Source: Actinomycetes bacterium
GTDB lineage: Bacteria; Actinomycetota; Actinomycetes; Nanopelagicales; Nanopelagicaceae
Reading direction: 5' to 3'
Assembly: GCA_014190175.1 (NCBI GenBank)
Contig: BJFZ01000039.1
Location: 1-11,640 of the forward strand
Length of the DNA: 11,640 nucleotides
Part shown: positions 1-8,239 of the stretch, in pieces
Numbering within the stretch: the stretch's first letter is position 1
How the letters are laid out: every line of letters begins with the position of its first letter
Made by a program: the position numbers and the translations under genes
The notes under the pieces: generated by a model
Database searches by the model: none
The model's input: the letters and a program-made list of their open reading frames with translations, nothing else
Told to the model about the DNA's origin: nothing

Positions 1-11
1 GAATAAATATT

Positions 12-1070
12 GTGTCTGCAGATCTTGAAGCCGTAGTTTCGGCTGCATTAACCGCTTTTAACGCGGCAGGGGATCTTGAAGAGTTTAAAAATGCTCGATT
101 GACTCATGCAGGGGATAAATCTGCGATTGCTTTGGCAAATCGTGAACTCGCCACCTTGTCAGCAAGTGAAAAATCTGAACGTGGGAAAATTATTAATGAA
201 GCAAGATCAAGGATTGCTGAAGCTGCCTCAGTACGTGAGGCGCTGCTTGTGCAAGAGCGAGACCAACGGGTGCTAGTCGAGGAGAAAGTTGATGTAACTC
301 TTCCGCTTGATCGCACATCACGCGGCGGAATCCACCCTCTGACATCACTTCGTGAAGATATAAGTGATCTCTTTATCGGAATGGGGTATGAAGTTGCTGA
401 AGGTCCTGAGATCGAAGCAGAATGGCTAAATTTTGATGCTTTGAATATTCCAGCTGATCATCCGGCACGCACGATGCAAGATACTTTTTTTATAGAACCG
501 ATATCTGCTGGTTTAGTTTTGCGAACCCATACATCTCCGGTCCAAATCCGAACAATGCTCGAGCGCACTCCACCGATTTATGTTATTTGCCCAGGACGAA
601 CTTTTAGATCTGATGAATTAGATGCCACCCATACACCGGTTTTTAATCAAGTTGAAGGTTTAGTAATTGATCGCGGAATTACTATGGCAAATTTAAAGGG
701 AACCCTTGATCATTTCGCTACTGCGATGTTTGGTGAAGGAATTGTCACCAGATTACGGCCCTCATTTTTCCCATTTACCGAGCCAAGTGCGGAAGTGGAT
801 ATTCGGTGTTTTGTATGTCGTGGAGAAAATACAACAGATGCCAATTCCTGTCGTACCTGCCGCGGTGAAGGATGGATTGAGTGGGGCGGTTGTGGAATGG
901 TAAACCCTAAAGTTTTGCAAGCGTGTGGTGTAGATCAAAATGAATATTCCGGCTTTGCTTTCGGAATGGGATTAGAAAGAACATTGATGTTCCGTCACGG
1001 AATCACCGATATGCGTGACATTGTTGAAGGCGATATTAGATTTACGCAACATTTTGGAGCAGGCAGATGA
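12..1070 (+). CDS. pheS: Phenylalanine--tRNA ligase alpha subunit (PheS)
   Basis: Catalytic subunit of the cytoplasmic (alpha-beta)2 class II synthetase that charges tRNA-Phe. From the GTG at 12 it is 352 aa, close to the usual 340-360. Residues 1-90 resemble the charged N-terminal tRNA-binding arm. The class II core follows: RTHTSPVQ (171-178), CPGRTFRSDELDATHTPVFNQ (about 193-213), WGGCGMVNP (291-299) and the motif-3 segment GMGLERTLMFR (318-328). A four-cysteine cluster, C266-x2-C269-x10-C280-x2-C283, lies just before WGGCGM; as I recall it occurs in some actinobacterial PheS proteins, and it may bind metal. The start is uncertain: the frame stays open to the window edge and no Shine-Dalgarno is visible in the 11 bases before the GTG, so the true start may lie upstream. 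The stop overlaps the pheT start by ATGA. The family call is very sure. Confidence 0.96.
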   Translation: MSADLEAVVSAALTAFNAAGDLEEFKNARLTHAGDKSAIALANRELATLSASEKSERGKIINEARSRIAEAASVREALLVQERDQRVLVEEKVDVTLPLDRTSRGGIHPLTSLREDISDLFIGMGYEVAEGPEIEAEWLNFDALNIPADHPARTMQDTFFIEPISAGLVLRTHTSPVQIRTMLERTPPIYVICPGRTFRSDELDATHTPVFNQVEGLVIDRGITMANLKGTLDHFATAMFGEGIVTRLRPSFFPFTEPSAEVDIRCFVCRGENTTDANSCRTCRGEGWIEWGGCGMVNPKVLQACGVDQNEYSGFAFGMGLERTLMFRHGITDMRDIVEGDIRFTQHFGAGR

Positions 1071-3523
1071 AATTTCCAATCTCCTGGATATCTGAATTTG
1101 TAAAACTTCCTGCAGAAATAAATGTTGAGATTATTACTCAGGCACTTGTCGGCGCTGGTTTCGAAGTCGAAGGTGTTCAAAACTTAGCTGATGAAATTAA
1201 TGGCCCAATCAAATTCGGAAAAGTAATTTCCATAGAAGAGATTACTGAGTATAAAAAACCAATCAGATGGGTAAGTGTCGATGTTGGTGAGATTCGCAAT
1301 GTAATTTGTGGGGCCCAAAATTTTAAAGTTGGTGATCATGTTGTTGTCGCGTTACCTGGCGCTTTACTTCCAGGACCTTTCCCAATCACCGCGAGAGAAA
1401 CTTACGGTCGCACCAGCGATGGAATGATCTGTAGTGCTAGAGAATTGGGAATGGGTGATGACCATACTGGAATCTTGGTCATGCATGAACAAGATGCACC
1501 GATCGGTAGTGATGCGATTGCAACTTTAGGATTAGATGAAAAGATTTTCGATATCGCGATTAATCCAGATCGTGGTTATGCCATGTCTATCCGCGGAATT
1601 GCTCGCGAGATTGCAACGGCACTAAATCTTGATTATCTAGATCCAGCATCCTTAGTTGAAGTAAATGATTCGAAAGAGCTATCCGGTCCAATTAAGGTGA
1701 AAATTAAAGAGGGTGCTGACCGAATTCACCTTCGCTCTGTTTCTGGAGTAAATCCAGATGCACCATCTCCGCTTTGGATGGTTCGCAGATTACAAATGTG
1801 TGGCATGAGATCTATCTCTATCGCAGTTGATATTACAAATTACGTAATGATCGAATTAGGACAGCCGCTCCATGCTTTTGATTCTGATCGCATTAAAGGT
1901 TCCATTACTGTTCGATCGGCAAAAGAGATTAAAACAATCAAAACTCTTGATGAGCAAGAGCGCGAATTATTCGCAGAAAATCTATTAATCGCTGATGATT
2001 CAGGAGCGCTAGCAATTGCCGGAACCATGGGCGGATTTGAATCCGAAGTAACCTCAAAAACCAAGGCTATTACTATTGAAGCAGCTCACTTCGATTCAGT
2101 AATGATTGCCAAAAATGCTCGCTCCCAAAAATTATCAACGGAAGCTTCACGACGGTTTGAACGCGGTGTAGATCCACAGCTCACACATATTGCATCGATG
2201 CGGGCAGTAAATCTTTTGGTTGAACACACTGGAGCAAAGTACATTGGCTTTAATGCGGTAGATAATTTAATCCCTGCGCAAAAGATCGACTTTGATCCAC
2301 AAGCTCCAAGTAAAGTTATTGGTGGAAATTACAGTAACGAAGTAGTAAGAGGAGTTCTGCTTGCAATTGGTTGTGAAATTAGTGAAGGCAAAAATGGGCA
2401 TTGGCAGATTACCTGCCCTTCTTGGCGACCAGATTTAAATGTAAGTATTGATCTTGTCGAAGAGGTAGCTAGGTTGAATGGTTATGAAAATATTCCATCC
2501 ATTCTTCCTCCGTCACCACTCAGTCGGGGATTAACTCCAGCACAACGTCGTCGCAGACGCGTGGTTCAACTGTTGGCAAATCGCGGATTAACTGAAGTTC
2601 AAAGTTATCCATTTATTAGTGCTGAAACTATTTCGATAATGGGCTTTACTGGAGATCGCGCAAAAGCGTATCGACTAGCAAACCCAATCTCAGAAGAAGA
2701 ACCATTTTTACGAACGCATTTAGTTCCTGGATTGATTCAAGTTGGGCTAAAGAATTTTAGTAGGGGAGTGAGATCACTTGGTATCTTTGAAATTGGAAAT
2801 ATATATCGAGCAGTAAATGAACCATCTGATTCACCAATTCTTGGAGTCAATGCAAAACCTTCGACAAAAGAGATTGCTAAATTATTAGCTCATGTTCCCA
2901 AGCAACCACTTTGCGTCGGTGGATTTTTTGCTGGTGCTTTAGAACGCGAGAGCTGGTGGGGTAAAGGTCGAAATTTTGATTGGAGTGATGCAACACAGGC
3001 CGCTGTTGATGTAGTTCGTAGTTGCGGATGGGAACCTACGATCCACGCAAGTGATTTCGCTCCATGGCATCCCGGACGATGTGCAGAGTTGCGAGTCAAT
3101 GGAGTCATGGTTGGGCATTCAGGGGAGTTACATCCACGAGTTATATCTGCGTTAGGATTACCAGAACGTTCTGGTGCATTTATGGTCAATCTCGATGCAA
3201 TTACTTATCCTGAATCGGTAAAAGCCAAATCGATCACAACTATGGTTCCGACAATTCAAGATATAGCGCTGATTGTTAGTAGTGAAGTTGTGTTAGTTGA
3301 TTTAATAAACGCATTAACTCAAGGGGCTGGCTCCTTGCTAGAGAAAATAGAATTATTTGATCGGTACACAGGGCCAGGGGTGGCTGCGGGCCAAATTTCC
3401 TACGCTTTTACGCTCACCTTCAGGGCCGCAGATCGCACTTTGACTGCAGAAGAGGTTGCTGGTCACCGAGCTAGTGCAATCGAGAGCGCCAACAAGGCCT
3501 GTGGAGCGGTGCTCCGAACTTAA
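1067..3523 (+). CDS. pheT: Phenylalanine--tRNA ligase beta subunit (PheT)
   Basis: Beta subunit of phenylalanyl-tRNA synthetase, 818 aa, full length for the bacterial family (roughly 800-830). Domains in order: N-terminal segment; an OB-fold tRNA-binding (B1) domain at about 45-155 (KFGKVISIEEI, ICGAQNFKVGDHV); the B3/4 editing domain at about 215-395, including SIAVDITNYVMIELGQPLHAFD; the B5 domain at about 408-480 with CPSWRPDLNVSIDLVEEVAR; a core-like domain with FLRTHLVPGL and LGIFEIGNIY; and a ferredoxin-fold anticodon-binding domain from about 728 (PTIQDIALIV) to the end. The ATG at 1067 overlaps the pheS stop by four bases. GGAG at 1056-1059 is a well-spaced Shine-Dalgarno inside the pheS 3' end, so the subunits are translationally coupled. 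I see no disruption. A control region and then argC follow. Confidence 0.97.
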   Translation: MKFPISWISEFVKLPAEINVEIITQALVGAGFEVEGVQNLADEINGPIKFGKVISIEEITEYKKPIRWVSVDVGEIRNVICGAQNFKVGDHVVVALPGALLPGPFPITARETYGRTSDGMICSARELGMGDDHTGILVMHEQDAPIGSDAIATLGLDEKIFDIAINPDRGYAMSIRGIAREIATALNLDYLDPASLVEVNDSKELSGPIKVKIKEGADRIHLRSVSGVNPDAPSPLWMVRRLQMCGMRSISIAVDITNYVMIELGQPLHAFDSDRIKGSITVRSAKEIKTIKTLDEQERELFAENLLIADDSGALAIAGTMGGFESEVTSKTKAITIEAAHFDSVMIAKNARSQKLSTEASRRFERGVDPQLTHIASMRAVNLLVEHTGAKYIGFNAVDNLIPAQKIDFDPQAPSKVIGGNYSNEVVRGVLLAIGCEISEGKNGHWQITCPSWRPDLNVSIDLVEEVARLNGYENIPSILPPSPLSRGLTPAQRRRRRVVQLLANRGLTEVQSYPFISAETISIMGFTGDRAKAYRLANPISEEEPFLRTHLVPGLIQVGLKNFSRGVRSLGIFEIGNIYRAVNEPSDSPILGVNAKPSTKEIAKLLAHVPKQPLCVGGFFAGALERESWWGKGRNFDWSDATQAAVDVVRSCGWEPTIHASDFAPWHPGRCAELRVNGVMVGHSGELHPRVISALGLPERSGAFMVNLDAITYPESVKAKSITTMVPTIQDIALIVSSEVVLVDLINALTQGAGSLLEKIELFDRYTGPGVAAGQISYAFTLTFRAADRTLTAEEVAGHRASAIESANKACGAVLRT

Positions 3524-3545
3524 ATCCGCTAGTTGAGGCGATTTT

Positions 3546-3584
3546 AATGCATAAAATTGCATAATAACGCATAAATACTGTATA
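3546..3584 (+). promoter_or_regulatory. ARG-box array (probable ArgR operator) upstream of argC
   Basis: Positions 3546-3563 read AATGCATAAAATTGCATA, an inverted repeat (ATGCA-TAAAAT-TGCAT) that fits the 18-bp architecture of ARG boxes, with TGCAT half-sites instead of the E. coli TGAAT. As I recall, TGCAT-type boxes are known upstream of actinobacterial argC. Further half-site-like copies follow: CGCATA at 3568 and TGTATA at 3579. Together with TGCATA at 3548 and 3558 this gives four copies with start spacings of 10, 10 and 11 bp, one helical turn each. The first box covers the -35 hexamer and the last copy overlaps the -10, so bound ArgR should block transcription. argR is in the operon downstream. 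Binding is inferred; the repeats are seen directly. Confidence 0.8.
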
Positions 3585-3586
3585 TT
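3557..3586 (+). promoter_or_regulatory. Promoter of the argCJBDR operon
   Basis: TTGCAT at 3557-3562 matches TTGACA at its first three positions. An 18-bp spacer leads to TATATT at 3581-3586, a good actinobacterial TANNNT -10. The predicted transcription start, 6-7 bases past the -10, falls on the A of the ATG at 3593, implying a leaderless mRNA. An alternative -10, TACTGT at 3576-3581, would suit an ATG at 3587 but has no well-spaced -35. The promoter is interleaved with the ARG boxes, as expected for a repressed biosynthetic operon. Confidence 0.65.
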
Positions 3587-3592
3587 ATGAGA

Positions 3593-4618
3593 ATGAAAAT
3601 CGGAGTGGTTGGTGCCAGCGGTTATGCCGGTGGGGAGTTGCTACGTTTGGTGAGCACACATCCCGAATTTGAAATTTGTGCGGCGATGGCAGCTTCATCA
3701 GCTGGAACTCAGATCACCGAAATCCACCCCCATCTACGTTCTTTTTCGGATCAAAAATTTACTGCGGTAGATATCGCATTACTCAACTCTTTAGATTTGG
3801 TTTTTTTAGCATTGCCGCATGGAGAGTCAGCTAAATTAATTTCGCAGTTAACGACTCCAAAGATCGTGGATCTTGGCGCGGATTTCAGATTAGAAAGTGG
3901 CGAATCTTGGAATCAGTTTTACGGTGGAACACATGCCGGTACATGGACTTATGGTTTGCCAGAAATGCCAGGGCAACGAGAAAAAATAAAAAAGGCAACA
4001 CAGATTGCAAATCCTGGTTGTTATGCAACTGCGATCTCAGTTGGACTTATGCCACTTATTCCTTTTATAACAAATGAAGGTTTGAAAGAAATTACTGTTG
4101 TTGCTGCATCAGGAACTACCGGAGCCGGAAGATCATTAAAGAATAATTTACTTGCAAGTGAAGTAATGGGCTCGCTCTCAGCTTATAAAGTTGGGGGAGT
4201 TCATCAACACACTCCTGAAATTGAAGAAAACATCCAGCGGATTACGAAGAAGGACATAACGCTCTCTTTTATTCCAATTTTAGCTCCGATGCCAAGAGGA
4301 ATTTTGGCAACTATCAGCGCTACGGTCTCTGCTGATATAACATTAACTCAATTACAAGATACTTTTGAAAATGCATATGCAAAAGAATATTTTATTGAAG
4401 TTTTAACTCAAGGTGAAACATTACAAACATCTTCCTTGACCGGAAGCAATGGATTACAAATTCAGATTTCTTTGGACAAACGAACCAACAAAGCAATTAT
4501 TATTACTGGGATAGATAATTTAGGAAAAGGAGCTGCCGGACAAGCGATTCAAAATGCAAATTTAATTTGTGGCTTTGCCGAGGATGCAGGACTGACGCCA
4601 GTTGGCTTGCACTCATGA
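3593..4618 (+). CDS. argC: N-acetyl-gamma-glutamyl-phosphate reductase (ArgC)
   Basis: Reduces N-acetyl-gamma-glutamyl phosphate to N-acetylglutamate 5-semialdehyde with NADPH, the third step toward ornithine, in the cytoplasm. The N-terminus carries the Rossmann nucleotide-binding loop GASGYAGGELLRL. The catalytic cysteine lies in NPGCYATA (Cys143 from this start). The conserved histidine region is VHQHTPEIE (about 203-211), followed by APMPRGILAT. At 341 aa it is normal length. An ATG two codons earlier (3587) is in frame. I prefer 3593 because neither ATG has a Shine-Dalgarno, and the TATATT -10 ending at 3586 places transcription start almost exactly at 3593. It is the first gene of the arginine operon, and its stop overlaps the argJ ATG by ATGA. 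Function is certain; only the start is open. Confidence 0.95.
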   Translation: MKIGVVGASGYAGGELLRLVSTHPEFEICAAMAASSAGTQITEIHPHLRSFSDQKFTAVDIALLNSLDLVFLALPHGESAKLISQLTTPKIVDLGADFRLESGESWNQFYGGTHAGTWTYGLPEMPGQREKIKKATQIANPGCYATAISVGLMPLIPFITNEGLKEITVVAASGTTGAGRSLKNNLLASEVMGSLSAYKVGGVHQHTPEIEENIQRITKKDITLSFIPILAPMPRGILATISATVSADITLTQLQDTFENAYAKEYFIEVLTQGETLQTSSLTGSNGLQIQISLDKRTNKAIIITGIDNLGKGAAGQAIQNANLICGFAEDAGLTPVGLHS

Positions 4619-5763
4619 GCACCAATCCAAAAGGTTTTTTGGCCACAGGAGTTGCTGCTGGCTTGAAAAGTAGTGGTTTGCCAGATTTAGCGTTGATTCA
4701 AAATGTTGGTCTGCTAAAAAGTGCCGCTGCGGTCTTTACTAAGAATCGGGTGATTGCAGCCCCTGTTATCTGGAGTCAACAGGTGATCAAAGATGGAAAG
4801 ATTGAAGCAGTTCTACTGAACTCTGGCGGGGCTAACGCCTGTACTGGTCCTGAGGGTTTCGCAGATACTCACAAAAGTGCTGAAATTGTTTCGGAAAGTT
4901 TAGGGATTTCTTCTTCAGATACTTTTATTTGCTCAACGGGTTTAATTGGTGTTCGACTTCCAATGGACAAAATTGAATCAGGCGTCGCACTGGCGGTGAG
5001 CACGCTCAATTCAGATGATTGGGATGGTGCGGCAAATGCCATTATGACAACGGATTCCAAACCAAAAATCGCTAGATCAAATATTGATGGTATTTCATTT
5101 ATCGGAATTGCAAAAGGCGCTGGAATGTTGGCTCCATCTTTAGCAACTATGTTATGTGTCTTAGCAACGGACGCAGTTGTTGAGCCAGATGAGCTAAATA
5201 CAGCTCTTGAATTTGCAACGGATCAAACATTTGACCGTATAGATTCAGATGGATGCACATCTACTAATGACACTGTTTTGGTAATGGCTTCAGGATCCTC
5301 CGGGGTAAAAATTTCCCTGGAGAACTTAAAGAAACAATTGGTAGGAGTCTGCGCCTCGCTAGCTCATCAATTGATAAGTGACGCAGAGGGTCACACAAAA
5401 ATAATCGCTGTAAGAGTTATAAATGCTGTAAATGAAAATGATGCAGTGTCTGTCGGTCGGGCGTGCGCGCGGAACAACTTGTTGAAATGCGCTATTTTTG
5501 GGGAAGATGCGAATTGGGGACGGATTCTTGCTGCAGTTGGTGTCACGGATGCAATTTTTGACCCAACAGATTTAGATGTCTCCATTAATGGAGTAATGAT
5601 TGCAAAGAACAGTGCCCCATGGGCTGATCGTGATCTTGTCGACATGAGCGGCAAAGATGTCTCAATTTTGATTGATTTAAAAAGTGGAAACTCTGAAGCA
5701 ATAGTTTGGACAAATGATTTAAGCACAATGTACGTACATGAGAATTCGGCGTACTCATCATGA
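4615..5763 (+). CDS. argJ: Glutamate N-acetyltransferase / bifunctional ornithine acetyltransferase (ArgJ)
   Basis: Moves the acetyl group from N-acetylornithine to glutamate, releasing ornithine and regenerating N-acetylglutamate (the cyclic pathway). Some family members also use acetyl-CoA; the sequence does not decide this. The 382-aa precursor should self-cleave between Ala177 and Thr178 in KGAGMLAPSLATML, exposing Thr178 as the nucleophile of the beta chain. Other family marks are STGLIG (107-112, oxyanion-hole region), LLNSGGANACTG (67-78) and IFGEDANWGRIL (294-305). The frame is open upstream to a TTG at 4567, but that start would add 16 unconserved residues inside argC. The ATG at 4615 overlaps the argC stop (ATGA) and gives the expected N-terminus. 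There is no clear Shine-Dalgarno, so translation probably depends on coupling. The stop overlaps the argB start by ATGA. Confidence 0.95.
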   Translation: MSTNPKGFLATGVAAGLKSSGLPDLALIQNVGLLKSAAAVFTKNRVIAAPVIWSQQVIKDGKIEAVLLNSGGANACTGPEGFADTHKSAEIVSESLGISSSDTFICSTGLIGVRLPMDKIESGVALAVSTLNSDDWDGAANAIMTTDSKPKIARSNIDGISFIGIAKGAGMLAPSLATMLCVLATDAVVEPDELNTALEFATDQTFDRIDSDGCTSTNDTVLVMASGSSGVKISLENLKKQLVGVCASLAHQLISDAEGHTKIIAVRVINAVNENDAVSVGRACARNNLLKCAIFGEDANWGRILAAVGVTDAIFDPTDLDVSINGVMIAKNSAPWADRDLVDMSGKDVSILIDLKSGNSEAIVWTNDLSTMYVHENSAYSS

Positions 5764-6548
5764 TAGTTATTAAATATGGTGGACATGCGATGACAGATGC
5801 GAGCCTCCAAAGCGCGTTTGCTAATGAAGTAGTTTCATTACATAGAAGCGGAAAGCAACCTGTTGTGGTTCATGGTGGAGGACCGCAGATAGAAGCTGCA
5901 TTACAAAAACTAGGGATCAAATCAGAATTTATCTCCGGATTACGAGTGACCACTCCAGAGATTATGGATGTTGTCCAGCAGGTTTTGTGTGGAGAAGTTC
6001 TGAAATCTGTTGTTAGTTCAATCAATAAAGCTGGTGGAAAAGCTGTTGGCATTACCGGTCGCGATTCAAATTTGATAACTGCGATACGTAAACCCAAAGT
6101 CATTAATGGAGCGTCAGTAGATTTGGGTTTGGTTGGCGAGATTGATCATGTCGATGCATCGGTAGTTACGACGTTGCTTGCAGACGGACACATTCCAGTG
6201 ATTGCTTCAGTTAGCCAGGATAAAAATGGGGAGACATTAAATGTAAATGCAGACATCGCTGCGGGCGCAATTGCCGGGGCTTTAAAAGCGGAGTTGGCTC
6301 TTTTTTTGACTGATGTCTCAGGCCTATATCGAAATTGGCCAGATGAGAGTTCTTTGATTAACGAAATTTCTGTTACTGAAGCGCGTAAATTACTACCTGC
6401 TTTAAACGCGGGAATGATTCCTAAAATCACCGCTTGCTTAAATGCAATCGACTCTGGAGCCACCTGTGCTCGAATTAGTGACGGAAGAATTTCTGGCGCA
6501 ATTAATAACGCGGTTTCTGGAACCGTAGGAACATTGGTGTATTCATGA
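5760..6548 (+). CDS. argB: Acetylglutamate kinase (ArgB), short form without N-terminal helix
   Basis: ATP-dependent phosphorylation of N-acetylglutamate, the second pathway step; amino acid kinase fold, cytoplasmic. Visible elements are KYGG (Lys5), the glycine loop HGGGPQI (38-44), the substrate arginine in SGLRVT (Arg62), LNVNAD (160-165, with the structural Asp165) and MIPKI (Lys222). Only 262 aa, it starts directly on the first beta strand. Arginine-inhibited enzymes, including those of Mycobacterium and Corynebacterium, carry an extra N-terminal helix that builds the hexamer. No such helix can be encoded upstream: an in-frame TGA lies at 5739-5741 with no start codon between it and 5760. 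The C-terminal segment [20 protein letters not shown] also lacks the His/Glu pattern of arginine-sensitive kinases. I infer a dimeric, arginine-insensitive kinase. It overlaps argJ and argD by ATGA. Confidence 0.95.
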   Translation: MIVIKYGGHAMTDASLQSAFANEVVSLHRSGKQPVVVHGGGPQIEAALQKLGIKSEFISGLRVTTPEIMDVVQQVLCGEVLKSVVSSINKAGGKAVGITGRDSNLITAIRKPKVINGASVDLGLVGEIDHVDASVVTTLLADGHIPVIASVSQDKNGETLNVNADIAAGAIAGALKAELALFLTDVSGLYRNWPDESSLINEISVTEARKLLPALNAGMIPKITACLNAIDSGATCARISDGRISGAINNAVSGTVGTLVYS

Positions 6549-7705
6549 GCATTGCAGACCAGTGGAATGATGCGTTCACTTCAAATTACGGATCGCCACG
6601 GTTATTACTCACTGAAGGCAAAGGTTTGAATGTAAAGGACAGCAACGGTCGGGAGTATCGGGATTTTCTTGGGGGTATCGCAACCAACATAGTTGGCCAT
6701 GCCCACCCTAAAGTTATCAAGGCTGTCGAAGATCAAATAAGGACTCTTTCACACGTCAGTAATTTGTATGCGCATCCACAAGTACTAGAACTTGCAAAGA
6801 AATTGAAAGAACTTGTTGGCGACGATTCAGCAAGAATATTCTTTTGCAACTCTGGCGCAGAAGCAAATGAAGCGGCGATTAAGGCTTCACGTCTAACTGG
6901 AAAATCTAGAATTGTCGCTTTCACAAATAGTTTCCACGGCAGAACTATGGGTTCCTTATCAATAACAGGACAGCCAGGTAAAGCTGCACCCTTTGAACCC
7001 CTGCTTCCCGGAGTTAAATTCTTAAAGTATGGAGATTTCAAAAGTTTGAAAAGAGGAATTACCAAACGTACTGCGATGGTAATGATCGAACCCATTCAGG
7101 GAGAAGCTGGTGTTTTAACTCTTCCCAAAGGTTTTCTGAAAGCCCTCAGAGAAAGATGTACTGAAGTTGGAGCCCTACTAACAATTGATGAAGTTCAAAC
7201 TGGAATGGGCAGAACTGGAAAGTGGTTTGGGTATCAACATGAAGGCATAAAACCGGACATCATCACGCTAGCAAAAGGATTAGGTGGCGGATTACCTCTG
7301 GGCGCCATGATTGCACTTGGTGAAAGCGCGAAGTTATTTACTCCCGGAACTCATGGTTCAACTTTTGGTGGCAATCCAATAAGTGTGGCTGCTTCACGTG
7401 CAGCAATTTCGGTAATCGAAGATGATCAATTACTTTCAAAAATTTCTGCATTTGGTGAACTGATAATCAGTACAGCTCAAACATTTCCAAAAGTGAAAGA
7501 AGTTCGTGGCGCTGGGCTATTGATCGGAATCGAATTTATTGAACCAATTGGAGCAGAGATCTTGGCAGCTTTGGAAGATCGTGGATTCTTAGTTAACTCA
7601 CCCAATCCCACGACCATACGAATCTCACCACCACTTATCGCTGCTGAAGCAGATGTAAATGATTTTCTGGTCGCCCTTCGCGCAATATTGGTAGGTAGAT
7701 TATGA
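6545..7705 (+). CDS. argD: Acetylornithine aminotransferase (ArgD)
   Basis: PLP-dependent class III aminotransferase, 386 aa, which converts N-acetylglutamate 5-semialdehyde and glutamate to N-acetylornithine and 2-oxoglutarate. Family marks in order: [13 protein letters not shown] (101-113, cofactor phosphate loop), [11 protein letters not shown] (128-138), EPIQGEAGV (182-190), [15 protein letters not shown] (211-225, Asp215 facing the pyridine nitrogen), [15 protein letters not shown] (240-254, with Lys244 as the Schiff-base lysine) and HGSTFGGNP (270-278). Related enzymes can also act on succinyl-diaminopimelate in lysine synthesis, so a second role is possible. The ATG overlaps the argB stop by ATGA and the stop overlaps argR in the same way. 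In Mycobacterium, argF sits at this latter junction; here there is no room for it. Confidence 0.96.
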   Translation: MSIADQWNDAFTSNYGSPRLLLTEGKGLNVKDSNGREYRDFLGGIATNIVGHAHPKVIKAVEDQIRTLSHVSNLYAHPQVLELAKKLKELVGDDSARIFFCNSGAEANEAAIKASRLTGKSRIVAFTNSFHGRTMGSLSITGQPGKAAPFEPLLPGVKFLKYGDFKSLKRGITKRTAMVMIEPIQGEAGVLTLPKGFLKALRERCTEVGALLTIDEVQTGMGRTGKWFGYQHEGIKPDIITLAKGLGGGLPLGAMIALGESAKLFTPGTHGSTFGGNPISVAASRAAISVIEDDQLLSKISAFGELIISTAQTFPKVKEVRGAGLLIGIEFIEPIGAEILAALEDRGFLVNSPNPTTIRISPPLIAAEADVNDFLVALRAILVGRL

Positions 7706-8190
7706 GTACTCCTCACACAAAAGTTGCTCGACAAGAAATAATTAAAGATTGGATTACCCAAGGCAGCATTCATTCGCAAATCGAAATTGTTGATCGCTTG
7801 AAAAATTCAGGCTTCGATGTCACTCAAGCGACCGTTAGTCGTGATTTGGAGGAGATTGGTGCGGTACGCGGAAGAGATTCACAAGGAGATCCAAATTATC
7901 GAATCAATCAAGAAGCAGGTGATGAGCCATTAAGTAAAGTTTCCCGGTTAATCAGCGATTTATTAGTAGATGTGAAATCAAGTGGCAATTTAACAGTTTT
8001 GCGTACTCCACCTGGCGGCGCTCAATTACTAGCAAGCGCTTTAGATCGCGCTTCAAGAGCCGGCACTATTCCAGAAATTATTGGCACAATTGCTGGAGAT
8101 GACACAGTGTTAGTTGTTTCGAGCCAAGCTGATGGCGCTGAGCGAAACGCACAGTTATTACTGAGTTTGGCACAATCGGAACAGATATGA
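7702..8190 (+). CDS. argR: Arginine repressor (ArgR)
   Basis: Hexameric arginine-responsive DNA-binding regulator, 162 aa. Residues 1-70 form the winged helix-turn-helix, with [30 protein letters not shown] at about 23-52; the recognition helix holds Ser46-Arg47, conserved in ArgR/AhrC. Residues about 80-162 are the oligomerisation and arginine-binding domain, with [14 protein letters not shown] (102-115) and [12 protein letters not shown] (128-139), whose paired Asp133-Asp134 normally contact arginine. Translation starts at an ATG overlapping the argD stop; TAGG just upstream may act as a weak Shine-Dalgarno. The likely target is the box array at 3546-3584, giving negative autoregulation because argR is the fifth gene of that operon. 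I see no truncation. Confidence 0.95.
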   Translation: MSTPHTKVARQEIIKDWITQGSIHSQIEIVDRLKNSGFDVTQATVSRDLEEIGAVRGRDSQGDPNYRINQEAGDEPLSKVSRLISDLLVDVKSSGNLTVLRTPPGGAQLLASALDRASRAGTIPEIIGTIAGDDTVLVVSSQADGAERNAQLLLSLAQSEQI

Positions 8191-8227
8191 TTTTGATCGG
8201 TTACGACATTCATTTTTGTAAAAAGTT

Positions 8228-8234
8228 AGGGGAG
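8228..8234 (+). promoter_or_regulatory. Strong ribosome binding site of argH
   Basis: AGGGGAG sits five bases before the argH ATG at 8240. It is the strongest Shine-Dalgarno-like element seen upstream of any gene here and fits argH being the only internal gene of the run not coupled by an ATGA overlap. The 49-nt gap around it shows no convincing promoter or terminator, so argH-tyrS is probably cotranscribed with argCJBDR. Confidence 0.7.
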
Positions 8235-8239
8235 ATGTA

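Noticed and set aside
3526..3546. Possible terminator after pheT (CGCT/GGCG with a short T run)
   Set aside because: The stem is only four pairs including a G-U, and the T run is four bases. It is too weak to call.
4567..4614. Upstream TTG start extending ArgJ by 16 residues
   Set aside because: The added residues do not look like ArgJ, lie inside argC, and the ATG at 4615 gives the normal N-terminus with an ATGA overlap like the other junctions.
5391..5810. 139-aa open frame on the minus strand
   Set aside because: It lies antisense across the well-conserved 3' end of argJ and the start of argB, has no recognisable family or ribosome binding site, and is explained as a shadow frame.
8209..8226. 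Degenerate ARG box upstream of argH (TTCAT...TGTAA)
   Set aside because: Only one half-site resembles TGCAT, the spacing is off, and no promoter accompanies it.
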